A DNA stretch of 64,000 nucleotides from JBFJKD01 sp038106145 (lineage in GTDB: Bacteria > Pseudomonadota > Gammaproteobacteria > Pseudomonadales > Porticoccaceae): positions 54,775 through 118,774 of the forward strand of contig JAYODD010000009.1 in assembly GCA_038106145.1 (NCBI GenBank), in the 5' to 3' direction. Positions 8,283 to 16,305 of this stretch are shown here, piece by piece. Numbering within the stretch: the first letter of the stretch is position 1; each line of letters starts with the position of its first letter. The translations under genes were made by a program, and so were the position numbers. Below the pieces are notes generated by a model. The model saw only the letters and a list, made by a program, of their open reading frames with translations, ran no database searches and was not told the origin of the DNA.

Positions 8283-9140
8283 ATGGCAGACCATTCGGCA
8301 CTGACAGTGGGTAACGTCGCGGTAATAAGCGGAGCGGCGAACGGTATCGGGTTTGCCGCCGCACGACGATTCGCCGGACTGGGCATGCGTGTCTTGCTTG
8401 CTGACATCGACGGGGTCGCCCTTGAACAGGCCGCTACAGCGCTCGACAACATGCCGCATGCCCCGCGGGGACGAATCGCCACATATACCCTCGATGTCGC
8501 AGATTTTTCACAGGTCTGCGCACTAAAGGAATATGCGTACGCAACCTTCGGCCAAGTGGATGTGTTGATGAACAATGCCGGCACCGGCGAAGATACCCGC
8601 AGCTGGGACTCGTTGCCAACGTGGCGTCGTATTATCGACGTCAACATGTGGGGTGTTATTCACGGCATACAGGCGTTTACACAGGCCATGATCGACCAGC
8701 ATACTCCGGCGTTGATTATCAATACGGGGTCCAAGCAAGGCATCACCAACCCACCGGGCAACCCCGCTTACAACGTCAGCAAAGCCGCGGTTAAATCCGC
8801 GACGGAAAGTCTCCAACACGAACTGCGCAATACCGAAAACTGCCACGTAAGTGCGCACCTGTTAGTGCCGGGGTTTACCTACACTGGATTGATCAAGAGG
8901 CATTTCGCGGAAAAACCTGCGGGCGCCTGGGAACCTTCACAGGTGGCCGACTATATGGTGAAGGCCATTAACCGCGGCAGCTTTTATATCATCTGTCCGG
9001 ACAATGAGGTTTCAGCGGCAGAGGATGCACGACGCATGATGTGGGCCGCCGGTGATGTGGTGCAGGATCGTTCACCCCTGTCCCGCTGGGACGCGAAGTA
9101 CAGGGAGGCATTCAAGGCGTTTAAATTAACCGAGAAATAA
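8283..9140 (+). CDS. Short-chain dehydrogenase/reductase
   Basis: An SDR of 285 residues with GAANGIGFAAA (cofactor loop), DVLMNNAGTG, the Ser of INTGSKQGI and the catalytic YNVSKAAVK. The C-terminal 60 residues are longer than in minimal SDRs. A CGGAG ribosome site precedes ATG 8283, 20 bp after the methyltransferase stop. It is the last gene of the DsrE-TusA-methyltransferase-SDR run. It presumably oxidises or reduces an alcohol/ketone in the pathway under TetR control; the substrate is unknown. Confidence 0.85.
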   Translation: MADHSALTVGNVAVISGAANGIGFAAARRFAGLGMRVLLADIDGVALEQAATALDNMPHAPRGRIATYTLDVADFSQVCALKEYAYATFGQVDVLMNNAGTGEDTRSWDSLPTWRRIIDVNMWGVIHGIQAFTQAMIDQHTPALIINTGSKQGITNPPGNPAYNVSKAAVKSATESLQHELRNTENCHVSAHLLVPGFTYTGLIKRHFAEKPAGAWEPSQVADYMVKAINRGSFYIICPDNEVSAAEDARRMMWAAGDVVQDRSPLSRWDAKYREAFKAFKLTEK

Positions 9141-9242
9141 TCGAGTTTGCTTTTACCAAGCCTGGCCCCTGCGCCACCGCAGAGGGGAAGACGGACACGG
9201 CATGTTCATTACAAATTCCGCAGGCTATTTGCACCGCTTAAC

Positions 9243-10289
9243 TTAAGAAGCAGTCAGACCACGATCATAAAACCGATCGGCGTGAATGGCGGTGGCAGGT
9301 AGACCAGCATTCAATAACGCGCTTTCCGCCGCATCCACCATGGGTGGTGGCCCACACAAATAGGCGTGATGTGCAGATAGGTCAGCGACACCGCTAATAT
9401 GGTCGGACACAAAACCACGGGCGCCGTGCCAATCCGTGTCCTCGGGCTCCGCGGAAAGCACAGGGATATACCGAAACGCAGCAGGCCAGGCGGCGGCCAA
9501 CTCTTTTATTTCGGCGATGCAATACAGGTCTTTTTGAGTTCGGGCACCGTACAACAGGGTAACCGGGCGGACGCTCCCAGCCCACAGTGCCTCCTCCAAA
9601 ATAGACAGCAACGGCGCGAGTCCACTACCACCGCCGACACACAGGATTGGTGCATGGTCATGTTCGCGCAAATGGAAGTTACCCTGGGGGCCGCACACCG
9701 AGATCTCGAGTCCAACCCGCTCGCCGCTGAATAACCAGCCTGTAAACGCGCCGTTGGGTACTCGCCGTATATGAAAATTGACAATCTCCGCGGGCTTTCC
9801 CTTTGGTGCCGACGAAAAAGAATAACTGCGCGCGCCGTCAACGGCCGGGACTGTCAGGTCGGCATACTGGCCTGCGACAAACGGCATCGGTTGTTTGAGC
9901 CGCACACTGAGCTGCACGATATCGTGGGACAGCGATGTGGCCGCAACAATTATGCCGTCAACCCGGTTACGCTGAAACACTGGTTCGGGAGCGAGTTCGT
10001 CCAGATCGATAGTAAGATCTGAGCGCGGCACGGACTGGCAGCCCAAACGATACCCGGCGTCAAGCTGCTGTGCGGAAAGTGCCAGCGCGGACGGGCGAAT
10101 TTCTCTGACCCGACCTTCCCGCAACCGATAGCGGCAGGTACCGCAGGTGCCGACCTTGCAGTCATGCGGCAAAGCGAGCCCGTTGGCAAGCGCCGCCTCC
10201 AGCACAGTCGCTCCGGGTTTAACTTCGAAACTCACAGCGTGTTGCGGCACCGAAATCTGATGGCATTTTTTCTTGAACAGGGAGAACAT
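9243..10289 (-). CDS. xylA: Xylene monooxygenase electron-transfer component (2Fe-2S ferredoxin:NAD(P)H reductase)
   Basis: A 348-residue reductase with three parts. An N-terminal plant-type ferredoxin domain carries the cluster cysteines in PHDCKVGTCGTCRYRL and a distal Cys in YRLGCQ. An FAD domain has RSYSFSSAP, and an NAD domain has GGGSGLAPLLSILE and YLCGPPPMVDAAE. The order and length match TOL-plasmid XylA, which passes electrons from NADH to the membrane hydroxylase XylM. The ATG at 10289 (MFSLFKKK) is chosen over an upstream in-frame start at 10340 by homology. It follows xylM by 58 bp, the same gene order as in the TOL upper operon. Confidence 0.9.
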   Translation of the reverse strand: MFSLFKKKCHQISVPQHAVSFEVKPGATVLEAALANGLALPHDCKVGTCGTCRYRLREGRVREIRPSALALSAQQLDAGYRLGCQSVPRSDLTIDLDELAPEPVFQRNRVDGIIVAATSLSHDIVQLSVRLKQPMPFVAGQYADLTVPAVDGARSYSFSSAPKGKPAEIVNFHIRRVPNGAFTGWLFSGERVGLEISVCGPQGNFHLREHDHAPILCVGGGSGLAPLLSILEEALWAGSVRPVTLLYGARTQKDLYCIAEIKELAAAWPAAFRYIPVLSAEPEDTDWHGARGFVSDHISGVADLSAHHAYLCGPPPMVDAAESALLNAGLPATAIHADRFYDRGLTAS

Positions 10290-10347
10290 ACTACTATCTC
10301 GACATGACCGGGCGCATGGCGCGCCCGGCATTGGCATCAATCTGAAC

Positions 10348-11451
10348 TCAGACTACGGTGGGTAACCATTGTGGCCATCCAGCTTCGGTGTTGGCCTGCC
10401 TGGCCAGTTCGCGCTCCTGGGGTGAAGCAAAGCGCTTGTCCCAATCTTCGAGTCGGGGTTTGGCGATAAATTTAAACCACAATGGGGGAATGATCCCCGC
10501 CAGAAAACACAGAAACAACGATGGCATTTGCGGCGCGTCCGGTTCCGGCTTTAGCGCGTAGAACGGGGTATCGCCATTGAGATGGTGGTTAATGTGATTG
10601 GTGATTTCCGCCCCGAGCGGGCGCGCTATCATGCCGAGGTGGTTCCAAGCGTGGTGTTTTTCAATTGCAGCACCCTCGACTCGAAGCAAGCCGTAATGCT
10701 GAAAATAATTAAATGCCTCGAGCAACATTTTCGACAGGAACATCGCCGCCAACGTGGTGACGCCGGCGGCGACACCAGCAAAGGCACCTACCAGTAGCGG
10801 CACGGCAGATTGGAGGGCCAACTGCATCCACAAATGATTGCGCCAGTTCCACGGCGAAAAACCTTGCCGACGCAGCGTTTGCGCTTCGGTTTCCCAGGTG
10901 TCCCGATAGGCTCCCGCCGTGGCTTGCAACATGAATGAATAGATAGTTTGGCCGCGCCGAGGGGTGTCGCTATCGAGCGCGGTATCGAGATGGATGTGGT
11001 GTGTCATCACGTGGGCGATATCGCGATTGGTATCGCCGTAGAACGTACTCAGCAGCTTGGCCACAAAACGCGGAAAAGGGTGGCGTCGATGCATCAATTC
11101 GTGAGCGACCGGCAACGTTGGCACTGCACTCAGCCACACCAGCGACAACAGTGAACCAACCAGTTGCGAAGTGGCCCCCGGTGCGCCGACAATACCATTT
11201 GCACCAACCGCCACCGAGTAGGCGAATGCGGCATAGAGTCCAATAAGGAGCGGAAGTTGCAGATATAGCGCACTGTCGACCACGACCGCGATGGCCTGAC
11301 GGGGTTTGATGTCCCTGGGCAATAGCACATCAAAAACCAGCAGTACCGCAAAGGTGCCAATACCAAGCCAGACATATTGTCCGCCCAGCAGGAAACCGAG
11401 TACACCGACGGCGGTGGTCGCCGGAATAATGAAATATCGAAGTGAATCCAT
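10348..11451 (-). CDS. xylM: Xylene monooxygenase hydroxylase component (membrane di-iron alkane/xylene hydroxylase)
   Basis: A 367-residue integral membrane hydroxylase that matches TOL XylM along its whole length, from MDSLRYFIIPATTAVG to the RDWD-like REDWDKRFASPQERELA end. The histidine boxes of the AlkB/XylM di-iron family are HELMHRRH (117-124), HVMTHH (147-152), HHAWNH (266-271) and NHINHH (285-290). About six hydrophobic segments surround them. It hydroxylates methyl groups of toluene/xylenes or related alkylarenes, with XylA as reductase. An AGAGGCGAG ribosome site precedes ATG 11451. The other upper-pathway genes (alcohol and aldehyde dehydrogenases) are not adjacent, and the true substrate may differ. 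Confidence 0.92.
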   Translation of the reverse strand: MDSLRYFIIPATTAVGVLGFLLGGQYVWLGIGTFAVLLVFDVLLPRDIKPRQAIAVVVDSALYLQLPLLIGLYAAFAYSVAVGANGIVGAPGATSQLVGSLLSLVWLSAVPTLPVAHELMHRRHPFPRFVAKLLSTFYGDTNRDIAHVMTHHIHLDTALDSDTPRRGQTIYSFMLQATAGAYRDTWETEAQTLRRQGFSPWNWRNHLWMQLALQSAVPLLVGAFAGVAAGVTTLAAMFLSKMLLEAFNYFQHYGLLRVEGAAIEKHHAWNHLGMIARPLGAEITNHINHHLNGDTPFYALKPEPDAPQMPSLFLCFLAGIIPPLWFKFIAKPRLEDWDKRFASPQERELARQANTEAGWPQWLPTVV

Positions 11452-11771
11452 AGCTCGCCTCTGAGGAAAATTTGCTTGCGTGCTGATCTAATGAACAAGA
11501 TCGTTGCCGCGTCGCCGAGGAAATCATACCGGAGCGGGCGCGCTCACCCCTACGGAGAGCCACACCCCCCCTACAACCCCGCTGGACCCCGGCCAAAGCC
11601 GGCTAAGCCTACTATTTTCCACCTAAATTTGCAAAATAATGGCGCTCCATCGTGTGACCGGAATCGCGCCAATCGAGCATAGAATTTTACCTGCCAAACA
11701 GATATAAGGACGTGCCGCAACTCGCCGAACGAGCGATTGAACCCAGCGGCCCCGCTACCCCAAGGGGAGGG
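11452..11771. other. Intergenic region upstream of xylM
   Basis: These 320 bp hold no supportable gene. They must contain the leftward xylM promoter. The 20-bp TetR palindrome of 6189/6854 is not present here. A small GC-rich inverted repeat (CCGGC-caaa-GCCGG, near 11590) is visible without a T tract, and the octamer AAATTTGC occurs twice. Nothing decisive is seen. Confidence 0.5.
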
Positions 11772-12299
11772 TTAGCTTATCCTAGCGTCATCAAACCAGC
11801 CCACGCGCAGGTAGCGACCACGCCGATCCACACCAATAAAAGGATGATCTATACCCCCCACGACGAGAACCGCCTGAGTGTGCACCTTTTGCAATATCGA
11901 ATTTTCTATCGCCACATAAAAACCTTTGGCCAGCGTATCTTGACCATTCAAAAACCGCTGGTGTAAATACTCTCTCGCTTTATTAGAAACAGGCAGCGCT
12001 ATCCCCTTATTACGATGCTCAGCGGCTACAAATACACGATAATAATAAAAAATATTATTCAGCAGCTCAGGCACGCGCCTGCGCTCTGCAGTGCTCACGG
12101 CGATCAATTTTTTATCTCTATCGCGGGCAACCACCAACAATTGCCTTACCCGATTTTCGACCGTTTCATCTCGCGGCAGTGCATTTTCGCGAACCCATAA
12201 CTCTTTCGCTTCCTCGGCCAGCTCCGAAGTTATATTCTCCCAAACCACTTCGAGGGAATAAGCGCCGTTATCACCCGAGTCCGGATCTGCGTTGGACAT
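11772..12299 (-). CDS. Uncharacterised GNAT-like protein, paralogue 2 of 3
   Basis: A 175-residue soluble protein of unknown function, homologous end to end with the products at 12390-12914 and 5454-5984. Conserved blocks are EVVWENIT, ENALPRDETVENRVRQLLVV, LLNNIFYYYRVFVAA, the basic EHRNKGIAL, LAKGFY and a C-terminal PFIGVDRRGRYLRVGWFDDA. The R-N-K-G-I segment before a helix resembles the acetyl-CoA pyrophosphate loop of GNAT enzymes, but the catalytic geometry cannot be verified here. It lies 90 bp after paralogue 3 in the same direction, so it probably arose by tandem duplication and sits at the tail of the tkt-epd-pgk-fba unit. Confidence 0.72.
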   Translation of the reverse strand: MSNADPDSGDNGAYSLEVVWENITSELAEEAKELWVRENALPRDETVENRVRQLLVVARDRDKKLIAVSTAERRRVPELLNNIFYYYRVFVAAEHRNKGIALPVSNKAREYLHQRFLNGQDTLAKGFYVAIENSILQKVHTQAVLVVGGIDHPFIGVDRRGRYLRVGWFDDARIS

Positions 12300-12389
12300 A
12301 CCTTCTACCCTTATACCTCATAGACACAATAACGCGCTTCGCTATCCGTGAGCGCTAAATCACCACCGCAACAATTATCGGCACCTTAT

Positions 12390-12914
12390 TCAATCTATGG
12401 TCGCCCCATCAAACCATCCCACGCTGATATAACGGCCTTTTTCGTCAACTCCAATAAAAGTGTGGTCGATACCCCCTACCACGAGAACCGACTGGGTGAT
12501 GACATTTTTCAGTAGCTCGCTCTCGGTTGCGTAATAAAATCCCTTGGTCTCAGTATCTTCCCCGCGCAGAAACCTGGGATGCATATACTCCCGGCACTTA
12601 TGCGATATTTCCATCATCAACCCCTCCTGACGACGGTGGGACGCGATGAAACATCGGTAGTAGTAAAAAACGTTATTGAGCAGTCGTGGAATGGGCGTTC
12701 GCACTGCAGTAGTCACCCCGATTAATTTGCCTTTGTCATCCCTGGCAATCACCATAAGCTGCCGGGCACGATCCTCCACGCTCTGGTTCACAGGGATGGC
12801 ATTTTCTTCGATCCAGAACTTGCGCGCTTCTTCTATTAGCTCAGGGGTCACCGCCTCCCACACCAGTTCGAAAGTGACCCCATGACTTTGCTCCGCTGGC
12901 TGCTTATCCGGCAT
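12390..12914 (-). CDS. Uncharacterised GNAT-like protein, paralogue 3 of 3, coupled to fba
   Basis: A 174-residue protein of the same family as its two paralogues in this window: FELVWEAVT, EENAIPVNQSVEDRARQLMV, RLLNNVFYYYRCFIAS (about 77-92), HRRQEGLMM, GEDTETKGFYYA and FIGVDEKGRYISVGWFDGA. Its ATG at 12914 has a strong AGGAGGAG site and lies only 12 bp after the fba stop, so it is probably translated from the glycolytic operon transcript. No signal peptide or membrane span is seen. Function is unknown; a GNAT-like fold is inferred from the aromatic strand and the following basic/Gly segment. Confidence 0.75.
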   Translation of the reverse strand: MPDKQPAEQSHGVTFELVWEAVTPELIEEARKFWIEENAIPVNQSVEDRARQLMVIARDDKGKLIGVTTAVRTPIPRLLNNVFYYYRCFIASHRRQEGLMMEISHKCREYMHPRFLRGEDTETKGFYYATESELLKNVITQSVLVVGGIDHTFIGVDEKGRYISVGWFDGATID

Positions 12915-12926
12915 AGTCTCCTCCTG

Positions 12927-13991
12927 TTATTGTATTTTCTGCGCGAGTTCCCCTTTGGCATAGCGTTGATACATCTTTTCAAGGCTCGTCACTTTGATCT
13001 TGCTGGCATTTCCCGCCGTGCCGAATGCTTCGTAGCGCGCGCGGCAAATATCTTTCATGGCGCGGGTGGCTTCGGCAAAATATTTACGCGGATCAAACTC
13101 GCCGGGGTTCTGCGCCAGGTGGCGACGGATGGCGCCAGTGGATGCGAGTCGCAGGTCGGTGTCGATATTGACCTTGCGCACGCCATGTTTGATACCCTCC
13201 ACAATTTCCTCTACCGGCACCCCATAGGTTTCGGGAATTTCTCCGCCAAATTCGTTGATCACCGCCAGCCATTCCTGGGGAACGGACGAGGAGCCATGCA
13301 TCACCAGATGGGTGCTGGGTATGCGCGCGTGGATGGCCTTGATGCGCGCAATATCGAGAATATCTCCCGTGGGTGGGCGGCTGAATTTGTAAGCGCCATG
13401 GGATGTGCCAATGGCAATCGCCAGGGCATCGACATCGGTGGCTTTGACAAACGCCGCCGCTTCGTCCGGATCAGTCAGCAACTGGGCGTGGGACAGGGTC
13501 CCCTCGGCGCCCACCCCATCTTCCTCTCCCGCCTGGCCCGTTTCCAGAGACCCCAGGCAACCCAGCTCACCCTCCACGGAAACACCGCAGGCGTGGGCCA
13601 TGACCACCGCACGCCGGGTGACTTCCACGTTGTAGTCGTAGCTGGCGGGAGTTTTGCCGTCCTCCTTAAGGGAGCCATCCATCATCACCGACGAAAACCC
13701 CAGTTGAATGGAGCGCTGGCACACATCGGGACTGGTGCCGTGATCCTGGTGCATAACCACCGGAATATGGGGAAATTCCTCGATGGCAGCGAGGATCAGA
13801 TGGCGCAAAAAAGGCGCGCCAGCGTATTTGCGCGCGCCGGCGGAGGCCTGCACGATCACCGGCGCGTCCGCTTCGTCCGCCGCCTCCATGATGGCGCGCA
13901 TTTGCTCCAGGTTGTTGACATTGTACGCGGGCACCCCGTAGCAATGTTCCGCGGCGTGATCGAGTAACTGGCGAAGACTGATTAAAGCCAT
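12927..13991 (-). CDS. fba: Class II fructose-1,6-bisphosphate aldolase
   Basis: A 354-residue zinc aldolase of the class IIB (Calvin-cycle/tagatose) type. The N-terminus is MALISLRQLLDHAAEHCYGV. Zinc ligands are in HQDHG (about 100-104) and VMHGSSSVP; the catalytic-loop region and the NIDTDLR phosphate-binding motif are present. It condenses dihydroxyacetone phosphate with glyceraldehyde 3-phosphate, serving gluconeogenesis and glycolysis. It is the fourth gene of a leftward tkt-epd-pgk-fba operon, a usual gammaproteobacterial order. The gap to pgk is 88 bp. Confidence 0.95.
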   Translation of the reverse strand: MALISLRQLLDHAAEHCYGVPAYNVNNLEQMRAIMEAADEADAPVIVQASAGARKYAGAPFLRHLILAAIEEFPHIPVVMHQDHGTSPDVCQRSIQLGFSSVMMDGSLKEDGKTPASYDYNVEVTRRAVVMAHACGVSVEGELGCLGSLETGQAGEEDGVGAEGTLSHAQLLTDPDEAAAFVKATDVDALAIAIGTSHGAYKFSRPPTGDILDIARIKAIHARIPSTHLVMHGSSSVPQEWLAVINEFGGEIPETYGVPVEEIVEGIKHGVRKVNIDTDLRLASTGAIRRHLAQNPGEFDPRKYFAEATRAMKDICRARYEAFGTAGNASKIKVTSLEKMYQRYAKGELAQKIQ

Positions 13992-14079
13992 GGTGGTATT
14001 CCCTTAAACGCGATTGCCGGCGTTTACGGCCGCCAGCCTGAGCCTGTATTTGCGAGTAAGCATTCTGTTGAAGATTAGT

Positions 14080-15243
14080 TCATCCCCCGGCCCGCGTTTC
14101 CAGCACTGCGACCGCCGGTAAGGTTTTACCCTCCACATATTCGAGGAATGCGCCCCCACCGGTGGAAATATACGAGATCCGGTCCGCGATGCCGTATTTG
14201 TCGATGGCCGCAAGGGTATCACCGCCTCCGGCGATGGAGAAAGCGTCACTTTCGGCAATAGCAGCGGCGAGGGTGCGGGTGCCATCGCCAAATTGATCGA
14301 ACTCGAACACGCCCACTGGACCGTTCCAGATAATGGTGCCAGCGCCGCGCAGCAGCGCCACCAGTCTGGCGCTGGTAGTCGGACCAATATCCACAATCAT
14401 ATCGTCAGCACCAACGTCGTCCACTGCCTTCAGGTGGGCCTGCGCGTCGGCCGTAAACGCGGTCGCGGTCACCACGTCGGTGGGCAGCGGAATAGCGCAT
14501 TTTTCCATCAGCGAGCGGGCGACCGGAATCAGATCCTGTTCACACAGGGACTTGCCCACCGGCTTGCCCGCGGCGGCCAAAAACGTATTGGCAATGCCGC
14601 CCCCCACGATCAACTGGTCCACTTTTTTTGCGAGCGCCTGCAGCACCGTAAGCTTGGTGGACACTTTAGAGCCACCAACGATCGCCACCAATGGTCGGGC
14701 GGGACTGTGCAGGGCCTGTTGCAGCGCGTCCAGTTCTCGCGCCAATAATGGCCCGGCGCAGGCCTCGGGCGCGAAGCGCGCCACCCCATGAGTGGATGCC
14801 TCGGCCCGGTGGGCAGTGCCAAACGCATCCATCACAAAAATATCACACAAACCGGCATAGGCCCGCGCCAGCGCTTCGTCGTCCTTCTTTTCGCCCACGT
14901 TAAAGCGCACATTCTCCAGTAACGCAATGCCACCGGACTCCACCTCCACCCCCTCGCGCCAGTTGTCGATCAGGGGTACCGGTCGGCCCAGCAATCCGGC
15001 CAGATGATCCGCCACCGGGCGCAGGGACAGCGCAGCATCGACCTGTCCTTCAGTCGGACGCCCGAGGTGAGACATGACGATCACCTTTGCCCCCGCCGCC
15101 AGCGCCTGTTGCAAGGTGGGCAGTGCCGCGCGGATACGTGCATCCGAAGTAACCTCGCCGGCGCTTATGGGCACATTTAAATCTTCCCGAATCAGCACGC
15201 GCTTGCCTGCCAGATCCAGTTCGCTCATTAATCGCACACCCAT
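14080..15243 (-). CDS. pgk: Phosphoglycerate kinase
   Basis: A 387-residue enzyme, the same length as E. coli Pgk. It has the RVLIREDLNVPI substrate motif, SHLGRP, the hinge VGGSKVSTKL, the nucleotide site GGGIANTFL, and the C-terminal GGGDTLAA and STGGGAFLEY motifs. It interconverts 1,3-bisphosphoglycerate plus ADP with 3-phosphoglycerate plus ATP. The start is placed at ATG 15243 (MGVRLMSELDL) because this aligns with E. coli MSVIKMTDLDL; ATG 15228 and a GTG at 15267 are in frame, and the GGAGGA before 15243 is unusually close. It lies 30 bp after epd. Confidence 0.95.
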   Translation of the reverse strand: MGVRLMSELDLAGKRVLIREDLNVPISAGEVTSDARIRAALPTLQQALAAGAKVIVMSHLGRPTEGQVDAALSLRPVADHLAGLLGRPVPLIDNWREGVEVESGGIALLENVRFNVGEKKDDEALARAYAGLCDIFVMDAFGTAHRAEASTHGVARFAPEACAGPLLARELDALQQALHSPARPLVAIVGGSKVSTKLTVLQALAKKVDQLIVGGGIANTFLAAAGKPVGKSLCEQDLIPVARSLMEKCAIPLPTDVVTATAFTADAQAHLKAVDDVGADDMIVDIGPTTSARLVALLRGAGTIIWNGPVGVFEFDQFGDGTRTLAAAIAESDAFSIAGGGDTLAAIDKYGIADRISYISTGGGAFLEYVEGKTLPAVAVLETRAGG

Positions 15244-15273
15244 TCCTCCGTCCGCCTGTTGTTCCACTATTAT

Positions 15274-16305
15274 TCAGTTGGTTGACGTTTTGGTTATCAG
15301 ATCCCGCCAGTAACACATCACATCCAGCATGCGATTGGCGTAACCCCACTCGTTATCGAACCACACCAGCACCTTGACTAGCCGTTTGCCGCTGACCCGT
15401 GTCTGGCTGGCATCGACAATGCCGGATCGGGGGTCGTGGTTAAAATCGCAGGACGCCAGCGGCTCTTCGGTATAGCCGAGGATGCCGGACATCCCGGCGC
15501 AGGAGTTCCTGAGGATATGGTTCACGTCGACGTCGCTGGTGTCGGTAGCCACCTGTACCGACAGATCTATTACCGAAACATTTTGTGTGGGCACCCGCAT
15601 CGCCTGGGCTTCGAACCGCCCCGCCAGCTCCGGCAACACCCGGTCTATTCCCCGCGCCAGACCGGTTTCCACTGGAATGATGGACTGAATAGCTGCACGG
15701 GTCTTGCGCAGGTCCGTGTGGTGATAGGAGTCCAGCACTGGTTGATCGTTCATGGCCGAGTGAATAGTGGTGATCACCCCCGCCTCGATACCCAGTGCCT
15801 GGTGCAGCGCGTCGATGACCGGCACCACACAGTTGGTGGTACAGGATGCGGCAGCCGCTATGCGGTGTTCGGCCCGCAACAGGTGATGATTTATGCCGTA
15901 CACCACGGTGGCGTCCACGTCGGCCTGGGCTGGCTGCGAAAACAGTACGCGCTGCGCCCCCGCCGCGAGGTGTTGTTCGGCGATCGTCCTTGCGCTAAAT
16001 GTCCCGGTGCATTCCAGTACCAGATCTACCCCGTGGACCCGCCACGGCAGCTCGGCGACAGATTCGATGTGACTAACAGCGATGCTGTGATCGTCGAGAT
16101 GCAATTGCCCGGTGCTGCCAGTCACGACACCGGGGAAATGGCCGTGGGTGGAGTCGTAACGGGTCAGGTAGACGATGGTGTCCATATCCGCCAGCTCGTT
16201 AATCGCAACAACGGTCAGTTCGCCCTGCAACTGGCGTTCCCACAGCGCCCGCACCACGCTGCGGCCGATGCGACCATAACCATTGATGGCGACCCGCAGG
16301 GTCAT
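15274..16305 (-). CDS. epd: Erythrose-4-phosphate dehydrogenase (GAPDH-like)
   Basis: A 343-residue GAPDH-family enzyme. It has the NAD motif INGYGRIGRSVVRAL, the catalytic Cys in ASCTTNCVVPV (about 153-155), TTIHSAMNDQPVLDSYH, the QSIIPVETGLARGIDRVLP stretch, and WFDNEWGYANRM near the C-terminus. HSAMNDQ and the QSIIPVxT region are features of Epd rather than GapA. Epd oxidises erythrose 4-phosphate in the DXP-dependent pyridoxal-phosphate pathway. It overlaps the tkt stop by 4 bp (ATGA), which indicates translational coupling; transketolase also handles erythrose 4-phosphate. Confidence 0.9.
   Translation of the reverse strand: MTLRVAINGYGRIGRSVVRALWERQLQGELTVVAINELADMDTIVYLTRYDSTHGHFPGVVTGSTGQLHLDDHSIAVSHIESVAELPWRVHGVDLVLECTGTFSARTIAEQHLAAGAQRVLFSQPAQADVDATVVYGINHHLLRAEHRIAAAASCTTNCVVPVIDALHQALGIEAGVITTIHSAMNDQPVLDSYHHTDLRKTRAAIQSIIPVETGLARGIDRVLPELAGRFEAQAMRVPTQNVSVIDLSVQVATDTSDVDVNHILRNSCAGMSGILGYTEEPLASCDFNHDPRSGIVDASQTRVSGKRLVKVLVWFDNEWGYANRMLDVMCYWRDLITKTSTN

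Noticed and set aside
9165..9195. Rho-independent terminator between the SDR and xylA convergent ends
   Set aside because: CCCCTGCG and CGCAGAGGGG can pair with a two-base bulge, but no T tract follows on either strand.
12882..13967. A 361-codon open frame opposite fba
   Set aside because: Shadow of the aldolase gene; the product has low-complexity His/Arg/Gly content and no family motifs.
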